A DNA stretch of 64,000 nucleotides from assembly GCA_035771175.1 (NCBI GenBank), contig CM069589.1:30510201-30574200 (forward strand), read 5' to 3'. The notes under the pieces are model-generated. The model saw only the letters and a list, made by a program, of their open reading frames with translations. It did no database searches and had not been told where the DNA came from. Source of the DNA: Paratinospora sagittata. Its lineage: Eukaryota > Streptophyta > Magnoliopsida > Ranunculales > Menispermaceae. Below are positions 10,861 through 23,606 of this stretch, in pieces. The translations under genes and the position numbers were made by a program. Position 1 is the stretch's first letter, and each line of letters begins with the position of its first letter.

Positions 10861-12369
10861 ATGGTGAGCAAGACAAGGATGGAATCGGTCAAGGAAATAG
10901 TAGATTCTGTTCGTGAAGAATTTCAAAAGGAATTCGAACGTGTGAGGGTTGGATTAGAAAAGATTCCAGTGTTGGAGAAAAGCATGGAAGTTGTTGCATC
11001 CGCAACCAGATCTTGGTTCCGCAGATGATCTCCGAGTTGTGGAATTGCATCATCGTGGCGAGAATGATGGACTTTAGCGTGCAGGCGTCATATCTGGAGT
11101 AGATCACCCGAATCTCATTTCGATGATCGAGCACGGAAACTTGAACTTTCGACGTTCGACGGTAAAGATCTAGACAATTGCTTGTTTAGAGCTGAAAGGT
11201 ATTTCTCTATCAATAAGATGTCGGATGAGGAACGTTTGGAAGCATCGGTAGTATGTATGGAAGGTGAATCCCTAGCGTGGTTGCAGTGGGAGGAGGGACG
11301 GCAATCTTTCCGTCATTGGATCGAATTTCGAGAGTTGTTGTTGGATTGTTTTCGATCTGCTTAAGAGGGCAACCTCTATGAAAGGTTTTTGGCAATCAGG
11401 CAAGATGGTACTGTTTTCCCCATTGACGGAGGTGAGTGATAGGGTTTCAGAGAGCAAATTTGTTAATGTCCTTCGAGCAGAGGTTTGTGTGGAAATACGC
11501 TTACTGAAACCCAAGGGTTTAGCTCAACTTATGAAGATGGCGCACAGGACTGAAGACAAGAATTTGGTGTTGCTTCCGTTACAGCAGCATGGCTCTTCTA
11601 TTGGTAGCAAGGTACCGTTACAAGAGAGTACTTCTATGCACCATAATTTTTTTTTGCACCAGAATTCTAATTCTTGCACTCCCTCTTCCTCACGCCCGGT
11701 TATTCTCCCTCCGGTTATCGATCGTTCTGTTTCAGGGAAACGAGTTGGAAGCCAATTCAAACGGTTGACTGATGCAGAGATGTAGCAGCCGCAGGAACGA
11801 GGACTTTGTTTCTGATGTGACGAGAAATATACCATTGGCCATCTTTGTAAGTAACGTGAACTGCAAGTTCTTATTTTTGGTGATGAGGAGCTTGTGGAGG
11901 ACGAGGAGGTTGTTGATAGTGACGTATTACATCTTGCGATAGATGTGGAAGTAACTTTGAATTCAGTGGTGGGATTGACATCTCTGAAAACTATGAAAAT
12001 CAAGGGAGTCGTAGGGCGGCAAGATTTCGTGGTGTTCATCGATAGTGGTTCCGCTCATAATTTTATCTCGTAAAGCTTGGTTCAAAAATTGGGGCTGCCA
12101 TTGACGAAAACTTCTAGTTATGGTGTGGTTATGTGCACTGGTGTTTTGGTACGTGGTGAAGGCATTTGTAAGGGAGTGGTATTGCCCTTATCTGAGCTAG
12201 AGGTGGTGGATGAATTTTTACCTTTGGTTATGGGCAATTCGGATGTGATTTTGGTAGTGCAGTGGTTGTCTACGCTTGGCTCCACTAATATCAATTGGTC
12301 GACACTTACGATGAAGTTTGTCCTTGGAGGAACGCAAGTTACACTTCAAGGTGATCGAGCTTTAAGTCG
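10861..12369 (+). pseudogene. gag: Reina-like gag and protease
   Basis: Starts at the ATG at 10861 (MVSKTRMESVKEIV), 40 bases after the LTR. The Gag core reads LSTFDGKDLDNCLFRAERYF, then ERLEASVVCMEGESLAWLQW, then a degraded zinc-knuckle region around 11800-11850 (C-x2-C...GHLC, with one position mutated to a stop). The protease active site is intact as DSG (12041-12049, in VVFIDSGSAHNFIS). Frameshifts occur near 11030 and 11365-11400, and stops occur at 11362 and 11783. The frame ends at the copia 2 insertion point, and the remaining pol lies at 29032-31989. It is nonfunctional as it stands. Confidence 0.88.
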
Positions 12370-13649
12370 TGTTGGCCCAAATATGTCCAAGAAGGGGGGA
12401 GGGGGAGGGTGAATTGGATACTTAGCAGATTTTAACCTTTCTTTTAATTGTGCGGAATAGAAAGCAGATTAAACAGAGTATAGCGATGAGTTTCAGTAAA
12501 TGTAAATGGGACAATGCAAAACAAGATTTGTAGTGGTTCGACCACACCTACATCCACTACCTAACCTCCTCAGTTAGGATTTGTTCAAACTCCATTATGG
12601 ACCTTCTTACGAGTGAAGACCAAACCGGAACACTTTCTCAAATTGAGGGTGTGAGAACTACCATTTCTCAGCTTACGAGCTTGAGAGGACAGTTTCTCTA
12701 CTTACAGGTGAGAGAGAACCTATTGTCAACTTACTGGTGTGAGAAGACCGCTTATAACTTTGAGCAACACTTGCTCACTCAGTGACTTGCCCGTCATTAC
12801 AATCTGATTGCAAAATGAGATATGATTCCCTTTACTCAGAATCAAAGTGATACTTATAACGCTTTGGATTGAACCTTCTATTGCCACAGATTCAGTGAAA
12901 TATGTATGACGAAGTTTATGCTGAAAACAGGTTCAAATAGCTTTTGTCTTCGTTAATGGGTTTTTGAAATAATGAAGAAGAAGATCGATCGACCTAGAAG
13001 ACTTGAAGTTTTTCTTTCAAAAGATCGTAAGATCAAGCATAAGTGAAAGAAGACTAACTTTCAAAAAGTGTTTTGGCACAAACGAAAACTGTCAATACGT
13101 TTTGAATGAATATCAGTTTCGTATTTCATTAGTTCATTTTTCTACTCTGATGCAGCACGTATATATAGGAATAACAGAGGCGCAATGGACTTGGTAGTTT
13201 TGGCGCTCTAAGTTATTTCAAATATAACTGTTAACATTCAATCCAAAAATGGATCAATTCAGCTTAATGCATATTACGGCGATAGCACCTGAATCATCTG
13301 ATCCTTTCATGAAAGAGGAATGTTCTGACAAAGTTTTAGAACGTTTTAAAAAGTTCTGAGAAGTTGTTGTACGATTCTAAAAAGTATTCGTACGTTTCTG
13401 AAAAAGGTTAACAGAAATGGCAGTATTGTCAGAACAACAAAAATATATTTTCTGTTGTTTTGTTCCTTTGAGGGTGCTCATAGAACATCAGCGTCCTACT
13501 GAACAATGAAGTGAGGGCGCTAGTAAGTAGTAAGCGTCCTGACTTGCTTTGACAATTAAACGACTTAAAGCATGAGGGTGCTACTTTGCAGTAAGCATCC
13601 TGCTTTGTTTTAAAATGCAAAACATATGAGGGCGTTGCTCAAGAGTAAG
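12370..13649 (-). repeat. Copia 2 3' LTR, distal part
   Basis: With 22859-23589 this makes an LTR of about 2.0 kb, the same size as LTRs B and C. On the minus strand it holds a TATA box (13159-13168), the conserved TAGTGG...CCACTA stem (12531-12580), U5 mini-repeats around 12580-12790, and the AGGACGCT/AGCGCCCT motif array from about 13470 to the break. Positions 13645-13649 are the GTAAG duplicated by the Tekay insertion. Confidence 0.88.
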
Positions 13650-16507
13650 TGTCACGACCCACTATACGTGACGTCATGACCGGCACGGAATCCCCGGGTA
13701 TACCTTCCGGCAATGCACCCGACGTCTTGTCAGCCTAACATAAACACAAATTCCAAATACAATTAATCCTATAACATCATCTAATCATGATCAACAACAA
13801 TTAAAGATTACATCTCCAAAAATACCAAGTAAAAAATTTTGAAAATTCAAATAATATAACACATACAGAACCCATCTATGTGTTATTAATACAAATACTA
13901 GGTGTTATAATGTACATAATATCAAAATACTAAACTATACAATTCCTACATCAACAAAATACTGGAAGGAATGCTCCGCAGTCAAGCCTTCTTTTTTCCC
14001 TTCCTATCAGAACCTAAAAGGATAAGGATGAGGTGCGAGCTACAACAAGCTCAATGAATGTCTTCTACAAGTGGCAATATACATGCATTTATGTAAAACA
14101 TGTGAAGATCATTAAAACGTTTGAAATAACATGAGATAACATGGAAATGAAAACAAGATTACATACATGCTAATATAATGCATCATTTCATAATTAAGAC
14201 AACGCATACCATTTAAAAAACATGCATTGCAATCCACACACCTCCTAGGTAAGAATCAAATTTGAGAACACGAGTGCACGAAACCCGTGCCCAAACGACC
14301 TCTTACCCATATTTTAATAGGAATTCCAAGAGCACGTCACCGATTTATAATTCTTTCAAAACCCTATACTAGGCCTAATCTAAAAACTGACACGCCTACC
14401 CTTGAAACCCTCTGCAGGACCACACTGGGGATCTCTCTAGACTTACAAGACTTCCAAAAGAAAATCAAGCTAGAAGACTCTACTCAAATGTAACCCAATG
14501 GAATATGCTCAAATTTCATTTCATGAATAAATTAAAACATGCATATGCCACATCCATATAGCTATCAATTTTAAACAAGTTATATAATCCATTGCCACGT
14601 ATATGAAAACCAACAAATAAAAGAACACTCACTCTCGATTGGCTAAGTCTAGTCAATCCAATTCTCAATCCAAAATCAAGTACTAGTACGATCACTAATC
14701 ACCTCACGTACATAGACTTCCAACTAGCCCACGAGGGTTAGTCGAATCAATTAGAATCCCTACAATATATACATGGTTCATACAATACTAAAATCACCCA
14801 AAGTATGCTAATAACCATGTTAAATCCCAATTTCAAAGTTAACTAATGATTCTAGAATGGCTAACCCATGAGCCTAATCCCCATTGTTCAATTTGACCAA
14901 TTAACATCAAATCAAACTACACATAACCTAAATTGAATGCCATAGGTGGATCCCCTTGATCACAACCACTATAATGCAAAACATTCAATCATATTAAGGG
15001 TTAAGTTGACTATTTATCAAGTCAATTTCATCAATTGATTATAGCTTGGTCAAAATCCCCAATTTGGCAATACATGACATAAGGCCAAATTGAACTACGA
15101 CATGCTAAATTATCATAGGTTCAAACATTCTAAACCCATGGTTCTACTCCATTTAGGTCCAATTAAACAATCCCCAAGTCAATTTTATCATTTGACTTGA
15201 TTTGGGGCAAAAGCCCTAATTTGGGCAAAAATCCCAAAATTGAACCCTAGGCCAATTTTACACTACACCACCATGCTCGGCAACGCCAAACACTAATCTT
15301 GCAACATGGTTTCCTCAACAATGGTCCCTAGGTCAACATAGTTGAAGGGAAAGACTCGATTCTAACTCTAAGTCGATGAATCGAGCAAAGATCAAAATCT
15401 CTAGATTTACTAATTTCTTGCTAGAAATTGGGGAAAATGATGTCATTGGGCTCCAAATCACTCAAGGAACCCCAAATCAGTGGCCTAATAGTCTCCCCTA
15501 TGAGTTTCACACGAAACTCTAACTCCAAATCTCTTCAAAAAAGAGTTGGAATTGTTGGGAAATGCTTCTCAAGGGTATATCTAAGTCTTAAAGGGTTGAT
15601 TTCACCAAGAACAAGCTAAAAGATGATGAAAATCAGCCCATTCTAGGCTAGGGTCACTCAAAATCCAGGTTTCATACCCTTTCCTAGGTCAAAACCGAGC
15701 TTGTTCATACATCCACAAAGAGATTCAAGGAAAAATAAATGAGAAATTTCATTATCTTAGGTGAGATTTGAGTAGAAATTACCAAGAACACCAAGAACCC
15801 TAGGTTTTTTCTCCTCTTTTCCTTGCCTCCACCCTTCTCCCCTTTTTTCTAAGTCCAAAAACAAGAAAATGAGAAAAAATCTCATTTTGGTTGTATTTAT
15901 AGAAATATTTTGGGCCCACAACTTAAAAATACACTTAATAAATAGAAGGAACAATTTCCTTCTACAATTTCTTTCACTTAGATAATTAATTTCTTGCGAA
16001 CGACTCACCAATTTAACATCTTAACCGTTCCAAAGTTTTATGAGTCAGTTACCAAAATTATGGTAAAAGTTTAACTCAATCCAACGGTGGGATTGCGAGA
16101 TCATTCATTTGATCAAAACTGCACAAGAAAATTGGCAAATCTGAAAAACAGTGTTTGGAGCTTTATAACATATAATAGACAACTCCGATCAAGATCTTCA
16201 CCGTTCATACTGAAGACCTATCAGCGAAGAATAAGTTGAAAACATTTCAGCTCAATCGGACCAAGGATCTAGGAGATCAAGCTATGGATGTAATTGGTGA
16301 CAGAAATTTCTTCTTCCAGGAAGCGAGCTCCACTGATCCAAAACACCGTTTTCGACACGTTTCCACATCGAATGGGTCTCCGATCATTCCGAAACTTCAT
16401 GCAAAGGCACTCGAACCAACGTGCGTCGAGCATCATATACGTATATGTACATGTATACGGGTACTCTACGGGTCAAAATGACATCATCCTAAGGTACGGG
16501 CGTTACA
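13650..16507 (-). repeat. 3' LTR of Tekay element (full length)
   Basis: Plus-strand ends are TGTCACGACC and GGGCGTTACA. At 2858 bp it is about twice as long as the partner LTR, which lacks the segment equivalent to 13972-15380. A minus-strand TATA box (CTATAAATAC) lies in 15891-15902. The segment around 15100-15260 is related to the LTR remnants at 1-2313 and 25796-28361, supporting common lineage. Open frames inside are short and unsupported. Confidence 0.95.
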
Positions 16508-16520
16508 ATTCTCCCCAACT
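16508..16520 (-). promoter_or_regulatory. Tekay polypurine tract
   Basis: The minus strand reads AGTTGGGGAGAAT directly before the 3' LTR start (TGTAACGCC). It is the expected primer for plus-strand synthesis. Confidence 0.8.
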
Positions 16521-16547
16521 TAAGAGATTTTGTCCTCAAAATAAAAT

Positions 16548-18115
16548 CAAGAGAACTAAGCTCAATTAGCAAAAAGATCGGGGAACTGCTCTCTCATCTA
16601 GTCCTCGTGCTCCCAGGTTTGCTCTTCATGATCATGGAATTTCCATTTGACTCATACAAGCAAGATCTCTTTATTCCTCAGTTTCTGAACCCGACGAGCC
16701 ACAATCTGAATAGGCTACTTTGCATAAGTCGTATCCTCTCCAACTTTCAGATGACTCACATCAAGCACATGAGTTGGATAGAGATATGACTTCTTCGACG
16801 GATCATCAATGTACTTCTTCAGCATCAATACATGGAATACATTATGAATACCCTCGAGGTGAGAAAGTAGAGCCAACCTATACGCCACCAGTCCAATCCT
16901 TTCTATAATCTGGAATGGCCTAACGAACCTATGGGCAAGCTTCCCTCTGGCGCCGAACCTCATCTGATCCTTCCGTGGCGAGACCTTAAGTAAAACAAGA
17001 TCTCCTACTGCAAACTCTAATGGCCTATGCCGGTTATCATAATTACAATTCTGTCTGTCCTGAGTTGACTTCAGTCTCTGCCAAATCAGCTTGACTTTCT
17101 CGATCTGCTCAACAACTGCATCAGGGCCCCATAACTGCGTGTCTCCCACATCATACCAACAAGCTGGAGATCTACAAGGTCTTCCATACAAAGCCTCATA
17201 CGGTGCCATACCGATGCTCACCTGATAACTGTTATTGTAAGCAAACTCACACAAGGGAAAATGCTCACCCCAACCACCACCAAACTCTAAAATGCAAGAC
17301 CTAAGCATATCCTCCAGCATCTGAATCACTATCTCGGACTAACCATCCGTTTGAGGATGAAACGTTATACTGAGTCGGAGGCAGGTCCCAAATCGAGTCA
17401 GTAGAGCCTGCCAAAACCTCAATGTAAATAGTAGATCTCGATCTGACACAATAGATAAGGGCACTCCATGCAATCTCACGATCTCTCTCACTTATAATCT
17501 GCTCAGTCTATCCACAGAGTCTTTGGCGCTCATAGGAAGGAAGTGTGCACTCTTGGTCAATCTGTCGACCACAACCCAAATGGCATCAAATCTGCCCTGA
17601 GACCTCGGTAATCCCATGATGAAATCCATCATGATGTGCTCCCATTTCCACTCAGGTATGGGTAATGGTTGCATCTGACCTCCAGGCTTTCGGCGTTCAA
17701 CCTTAACCTGCTGGCACACCTCACATCTCAGCACGTACTCAGCTATACTCTTCTTCATCCCATGCCACCATACAAATCTCTTAATATCATGGTAGATCTT
17801 GGTAGTCCCTGGATGAACAGTATACTGAGACATATGAGCCTCTCGAAGTATCTCAGCACGCAACTCAGCATCATACGGGATCCATAGTCTCCCTCTATAC
17901 TGCAAGACATCATCTGGACCAATCTGCCAATCAACATGGTCAACACTGTCTGTGTATCTATGGTACATGTCATAATCCAGACAATGTTCTTGTAGATCTC
18001 TAACTCGCTGAATATGGGCATCAGCAAGTTGAACGTGCATCTGAGCACATATCTCAGTACGTGGTGCATCCGAGAGTATACTCATTATAGTCACTTTCTC
18101 AAGTAAATGCCACTT
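16548..18115 (-). pseudogene. pol: Tekay integrase and chromodomain
   Basis: Integrase with a C-terminal targeting domain. From the right, the zinc-binding region runs HMSQYTVHPGTTKIYHDIKR to LRCEVCQQVK (H-H-C-C present). The core's first Asp is in MDFIMGLPRSQG, and VVVDRLTKSAHF follows. The frame stops near 17492. The core resumes at 17329 with GEHFPLCEFAYNNSYQVSIG, EALYGRPCRSP and the GPF-like block (RPFQIIERIGLVAYRLAL). At 16730-16548 a chromodomain end is readable, with two internal stops, ending REQFPDLF. The region with the second Asp and the Glu falls in the damaged 17330-17490 stretch. It shares its frame with RNase H upstream. Confidence 0.9.
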
Positions 18116-18692
18116 CTAGGCCATCTGAAAAGCAACCACCTGAGTCCCTGCTCGCCTATGGCTCAAGGCGTCAACCATAACATTGGCTTTGCTAGGATGA
18201 TACTCCAAGGAGAAATCATACTCGTTGAGTAACTCGAGCCATCTCTTCTGCCGCATATTCAGCTCGTTCTGATAAAAAAGATATCTCAAACTCTTATGAT
18301 CAGAAAACAAAGTGAACCTCTCACCATAAAGGTAATGCCTCCAAAACTTTAGTGCAAACACAATAGCAACCAGCTCCAAATCATGCACAGGGTAGTTGTG
18401 CTCATGCACCTTAAGCTGTCTAGATGCATATGCAACCACTCGACCCTCCTACATCAGAACACACCCCAAACCCTAAGAGTGATGCATCCGTATAAATCAC
18501 CAACTCTTTCAACACTGGAGCTATAGTTAACCTTGGTTTCAATTCACTGAAAGCTCTCTCACAGGCATCCGACCACGTGAAGGTCACATTCTTCTGAGTC
18601 AGCTTAGTCATCGGTGCTGCTGTCATGGAAAAGTCTTTCACGAGCTTCCAGTAATAGCTAGCCAAACCAAGAAAGCTATGAATCTCGGTCAC
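18116..18692 (-). pseudogene. pol: Tekay RNase H
   Basis: Degrades the RNA strand during reverse transcription. Readable parts are the thumb/connection IHSFLGLASYYWKLVKDFS, the first catalytic Asp in [34 protein letters not shown] with the catalytic Glu in DLELVA, and [14 protein letters not shown] with the third Asp. A frameshift lies just after GFGV (about 18440-18475), where the two open frames overlap out of register. The end reads [12 protein letters not shown] (normally ADALSR), with a Met where Ala is usual. Confidence 0.9.
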
Positions 18693-19580
18693 TGTGGTAG
18701 GTCTTATCCAATTAATGATCGCCTCAACCTTAGCAGAATCAACCGAATTACCCTATGCACTGACCACATGACCCAAGAATTTCACCTCACTCATCCAGAA
18801 ATCACACTTGCTCAGCTTGGCATACAGCCTATGCTCCAGCAATGTCTGCAAAGTAACTCTGAGATGACGCTCATGATCCTCTCTAGTCTTATAATAGACT
18901 AGGATATCATCGATGAAGACGATAATGAATTGGTCAAGGTACTGTCTGAACACTCTCTGCATCAGGTCCATGAACATAGCTTGTGCATTAGTCAACCCAA
19001 AGGGCATCACCAGGAACTCATAATGTCCACACCTCGTCCAAAAAGTAGTTTTTGAAACATCCTCCTCTCTGATCCTCAACTGATGGTACCGAGACCTCAA
19101 GTCAATCTTCGAAAAGAACATGGCCCCAATCAGTTGGTCAATTAGATCATCGATATGTGGAAAAGGATACTTGTTCTTCACTGTGACCTTATTCAGCTGA
19201 CGGTAGTCTATGCACAGACGAAGACTCCCATCCTTCTTTATGATGAACAACACAGGTGCTCCCCAAGGCGACATACTAGGGGATATGATTCCCTTCCCCA
19301 TTAGCTCATCAAGCTGGGCTCTGAGTTCATTCAACTCTTTTGGTGCCATACGATGCGGTGGAATGGAAATAGTTTTTGTCTTGGGCATCAGCTCAATGAT
19401 AAAGTCTACCTCTCGCTTAGGCGGCAAGCCAGGTAACTCATCCGGAAAAACATCTGGGTACTCACAGACTACAGGAATGTCTGCTAACTGTACTCCTTCT
19501 CCCACATCATCCATTGGTGTCAAACTCACCATCGTAGCAACCTCATCATCTGTGGCTAATTTACCCTGGGTAGGTAGTCT
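18693..19580 (-). pseudogene. pol: Tekay reverse transcriptase
   Basis: Ty3-type RT, nearly intact from 19560 to 18753. It shows [92 protein letters not shown], and the catalytic box FIDD at 18906-18917 with both aspartates kept. FLGHVVSA follows, with a stop at 18750-18752. It is the best preserved coding stretch in the window, and it shares its frame with protease and gag upstream. Confidence 0.93.
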
Positions 19581-19985
19581 CGATGCAATCCTGCTTCGAA
19601 AAATGAAGACTGGTTGTCCGGGTATCTGGAAGACAACCCTCTGGTTGAAGTAATCAATATGAGCGTGATACGCTGCCAACCAATCCATACCCAAAATGGC
19701 ATCGAACACGAGGAACTCTAAGACTCTAAGGTCAACCGACATCTCATGGCCCTCGAATCTCACAATACATCCCACACATACCATGTTATGGTAAATCTTC
19801 TCACCAGCCGTCGTACTCAAAATCAACGGCGTACTAGTCCTAACAGGAGATAGTTTCAATCTATCTATCTCACTTCCAAAAATAAACGACAGAGTATAGC
19901 GAGCATCAATCAAAACATACATCAAGGAATCGTAAATACTGATTGTACCTTCGATCAATTGCTTGCTAGCTTCTGGATCTGGCTG
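19581..19985 (-). pseudogene. pol: Tekay aspartic protease with altered active site
   Basis: The domain follows the Gag zinc knuckle in the same frame and reads [20 protein letters not shown], with the later block [19 protein letters not shown] typical of Tekay protease. The catalytic triplet, D-S/T-G in the family, reads D-A-R at 19899-19907, so the fireman's-grip Ser/Thr and the Gly are both replaced. Processing of the polyprotein by this copy is not expected. Confidence 0.88.
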
Positions 19986-21260
19986 TGTGACTGCTCAGGC
20001 CTGCTCCCTAGTAGCAGCTGGCATCGGACTAAACTGTGTAGCAGACATCCACAGTGGACACTCGTTCCTCTTGTGCCTTTGAGCTCCACAACTAAAGCAA
20101 ACTATCGATTTTTGTGCCCTAGGCGCTGAAGATGCAGCCTGCGACCTTGCTGCGACTGTCTGTTGTCCCCTTTGCTTGACTGAACTCTGTTGTTGCTGCC
20201 GGAGCCTGTCTGAAGCCTATCCTCTCTAGCCCAGAACTGGTGACGTACCTGACACTGGGGCGGAGGCTACTGATGCCTCATACCCACTGCCACCATATCT
20301 CCGTCTCTTATTCTTCTGGTTATTCCTATCACCGAAGAACTAACTCGCTGACCCTGATGGGTGAATCAGCATCGATGGAGCTGTATGTGTCTGTGTCGTG
20401 ACTAATGTCCTCATCCGTGAATGAGCCTCTGCAATCTTGAAATCAGCGGCCTACATCAATGCCTGGGCGTAAGTCTGTACGCCTGCAAGTGCCAAACCCT
20501 GACGGATACGGTCACGAAACCCATCCCGCAACCTCTGCATGCGTAATAAATCAGTAGACACCATCTCAAGAGCAAAGAGCGTCAGTCGGCTAAACTCCTG
20601 CTCGTACTCCCTTACCGACCTACTGCCCTGGGTCAGGTGTACAAACTTTGTCCGCCTTTGATCCCTCTTAGTCCTCGGATAGAATTCTACATAGAAAAGC
20701 TCTTTCAAGTTAGTCCATGTCTGGATCTCATCGCCCGTGGGATCCAATCTCAACCACCAGTCGCCAGCCTTTTTGACAAGCTTAAACCTGGCCAACCTTA
20801 CTTTGTCAGCCTCGAAAGCCTGCATGTCTCCGAAAATGGTCTTCATCCTCATAAGCCATCTCTCAGTTGTCTTGATGCATAAGCCTCCAGTAAACTCCAT
20901 CGGACCCCTACTTCGAAAGGCCTTCATGACCTTCTTGCATCTCTCAGACTAGAATCCCTGCTCCGGGATGCCCACAACGTCAGCCTGTGCCTCAGCCTGA
21001 ACCTCGGCCTGAACTCCGGCCTCAATTGGAACTGGTCCGGCTCTGTCACCTACAACCATGTCCACACTGCTGTGCTCCCCGTCAACTGGAACATCTTGCT
21101 GAGGCTGCCTGTTGCCTTGGACTTGGCCAAGCAATGCTAGTATCTGAGTCTGCTGCTACTGCAGCTGGATCTGAGTAGCCTGTTGAGCAGCTAACAAGAC
21201 CTCGATCTGCTTGAAGTGCTCATCTGGATCTATGGTTGGTTCTGAATTTTCCCTCTTGTA
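19986..21260 (-). pseudogene. gag: Tekay gag
   Basis: Capsid-type Gag of a chromovirus. The core at 20927-20451 shows GPMEFTGGLCIKTTERWLMR, LVKKAGDWWLRLDP, LKELFYVEFYPRTKRDQRRT, and VREYEQEFSRLT. Toward the C-terminus (20058-20105) is a CCHC zinc knuckle, C-F-S-C-G-A-Q-R-H-K-R-N-E-C. The N-terminal part contains a Gln-rich stretch and a valine/alanine/glutamate repeat (around 20990-21060, AEVQAEVQAEAQADV). Stops occur around 21157, 20946, 20448 and 20340-20220, with no frame change. No clear start codon remains. Confidence 0.9.
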
Positions 21261-21398
21261 AATCTGAAATTCACAAATAAGAAAATGTCCATCATAATCA
21301 CAAACCATGATAATTGTTATCCCTAAGATAACTACCCATAAAATCAATCATAATATCATATAAGTCTTTTATTCTTTTTAAGGTTTTTAGACCTACAA

Positions 21399-21414
21399 CC
21401 TGTCTCTAATACCA
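21399..21414 (-). promoter_or_regulatory. Tekay primer-binding site (initiator tRNA-Met)
   Basis: The minus strand reads TGGTATTAGAGACAGG five bases inside the 5' LTR. It matches the initiator tRNA-Met site TGGTATCAGAGC with a C-to-T change and weaker 3' pairing. Confidence 0.82.
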
Positions 21415-21418
21415 AAGT

Positions 21419-22853
21419 TGTCATGACCCACTATACGTGACATCATGACCGGCACCGAACCTCCTGGTATACCCTCCGACGATACACCCAGCGTTCCGTC
21501 AGCCTAACATAAACACAAATCCCAAATACAATTAATCTTATAACATCATCTAATCATGATCAACAACAATTAAAGATTACATCTCCAAACATACCAAGTA
21601 TAAAATTCTGAAAATTTAAATAATATAAAACATACACAACCCATCTATGTGTTATAAATACAAATTCTAGGAGTTATCATGTACATAATTTCAAAATACG
21701 AAATTGTACAACACCTACATCAACAAAATACTGGAAGGAATCGAGCAAAGATCAAAATCTCTAGATCTACCAATTTCTTGCTGGAAATTGGGGAAAATGA
21801 TGCCGTTGGGTTCCAAATATCTCAAGGAACCCAAATCAGTGGCCTACTAGTCTCCCCTATGAGTTTCAGACGAAACCCTAACTCCAAACCCCATCAAAAA
21901 CGAGTTGGAATTGTTGAGAAATGCTTCTCAAGGGTATATCTAAGTCTTAGAGGGTTGATTTCACCAAGAACAAGCTAAAAGAGATGAAAATCATTCCATT
22001 CTAGGCTAGGGTCACTCCAAATCCGGGTTTCATACCCTTTCCTAGGTCAAAACCAAGCTTGTTCATACATCCACAAAGAGATTCAAGGAAGAAAAATGAG
22101 AAATTTCATTTGCTTAGGTGAGATTTGAGTAGAAATCACCAAGAACATAAAAAACCCTAGGTTTTTTCTCCTATTTTCCTCCTCTCCACCTTTCCCCCCT
22201 TTTCTCTAAGACCAAAAACATGCAAATGAACAAAAATCTCGTTTTGGTTGTATTTATAGAAATATTTTGGGCCCACAACTTAAAAATACACTTAATAAAT
22301 AGAAGGAACAGTTTCCTGCTGCAATTACTTTCACTTAGATAATCCATTTCTTGCAAATGACTCACCAATTTAACATCTTCACTGTTAAAGAGTTTTATGA
22401 GTCGCTTCTAAAAATCCTACTAATACTTTCGCTCAATCCAACGGTGGATTTGTGAGTTCAAAACCTTTGATCAAACCTGCGCAAGAAAATCTGCAAATCC
22501 AAAAAGCTATGTTTGGAGCTTTATAACTCACGGTAGACAACTCCGATGAAGATCTTCACCATTCATAATGAAGAACTATTAGAGAAGAATAAGTTGAAAA
22601 TATTTTAGCTCAATCGGACCATGGATCTAGGAGATCAAACTATGGATGTAATCGGTGACAAAAATTTCTTTCTCCATGGAGTGAGCTCCACTGATCAGAA
22701 ACATTGTTTTCGACACGTTTCGACGCCGAACAGGTCTCCGATCATTCTAAAACTTCATGCAATGGCACTCGAACGAACGTGGGTCGAGCATCATATACGT
22801 ATACGGGTACTCTATTGGTCAAAATGACGTCATCCTAAGGTATAGGCGTTACA
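21419..22853 (-). repeat. 5' LTR of Tekay element (internally deleted)
   Basis: Its ends match those of the partner LTR (TGTCATGACC and GGCGTTACA on the plus strand), but it is only 1435 bp long. At 21740 the alignment jumps from the equivalent of 13971 to that of 15381, a loss of about 1.4 kb. The minus-strand TATA box is retained at 22248-22259, so the promoter region was not removed. Confidence 0.95.
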
Positions 22854-22858
22854 GTAAG

Positions 22859-23589
22859 CGTCCTGAACTATTACAACAATGTTTAAGCGCGCTGACGGAC
22901 GGTGAGCCTCCAGAAAGTTACTTAATTTGATTCTAAAGATGATGACGCTTCTACACAAGTAGCATCCTGATAATTTATTCAACTTATAACTTTTCAGCAT
23001 CTTTAAAGATAAAAATCACTTAAAGATAAAAAGATCTTTCAGTGAGTTGAAACTGAATCAGCGTCCTGACACTCTCAAAGGTTGATAAGAGAAAGGTCAC
23101 TACTAACAAATAAGCGTCCTTATTAATTAGATCAATTAAACCTTGAGCGTCTTAACATTTTATCAGCGTCCTAACTCCTCAAGTCCAGGAGAGCGCTACT
23201 AAAACATTTGCGTCCAGAAAGACTTTATAAAAGCAATTTTTGATTTCTCGATTAAAACACGATAAAACATAAAATAACCGGATTAAATCAAACATGCAAC
23301 AAATCGATTAAAACACGCAGGCATGCATATTGCTAAATCACATGGCATAGAAGGTTCTATAACCTATCATAATCTAATCATACAAATAAACATCTTCAAA
23401 TGATCATGGTCTTCAAGGAGATCTTTTAATACGTTCGCCATGCATCATTGAATCTTTGATACCTTCAAGTAAGATTAGATATGCCATATGTGCAGTAATA
23501 TCATGAACATAATGTAGTTTTGTAATCATCAAAATCTTTTATTATAGGGACATATTCTCATAAGGGAGATGAGGATAGTTGGTTCAACA
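22859..23589 (-). repeat. Copia 2 3' LTR, proximal part
   Basis: Continuation of 12370-13649 after the Tekay insertion. It begins (sense) TGTTGAACCAACTATCC at 23589. It is nearly identical to 28362-29031 over about 670 bp, the surviving part of the 5' LTR. It contains further AGGACGCT-type motifs up to about 23215. Confidence 0.92.
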
Positions 23590-23606
23590 ATCTCCCTTTT
23601 TTTTTA
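23590..23606 (-). promoter_or_regulatory. Copia 2 polypurine tract
   Basis: The minus strand reads AAAAAAAAAGGGAGATT just before the LTR start TGTTGAACC. It is equivalent to the tracts of elements A and B. Confidence 0.8.

Larger units (their letters stand above)
13650..22853 (-). mobile_element. Tekay/Del chromovirus, complete with target duplication
   Basis: Minus-strand Ty3/gypsy element of 9204 bp flanked by the exact 5-bp duplication GTAAG (13645-13649 and 22854-22858). It has a 3' LTR at 13650-16507, polypurine tract 16508-16520, chromodomain, integrase, RNase H, RT, protease and gag (16548-21260), primer-binding site 21399-21414 and 5' LTR 21419-22853. Gag to RT is one frame with stops. 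One frameshift lies in RNase H, and the frame then continues to the chromodomain. It is the youngest identifiable layer of this nest. Confidence 0.96.

Noticed and set aside
11524..12039. Minus-strand ORF of 171 codons, Ser/Thr-rich
   Set aside because: It is antisense to the Reina-like gag/protease region, which has recognisable motifs on the plus strand.
19210..19653. Plus-strand ORF of 147 codons
   Set aside because: It lies antisense to the well supported Tekay protease/RT frame. Its length is a by-product of the opposite frame.
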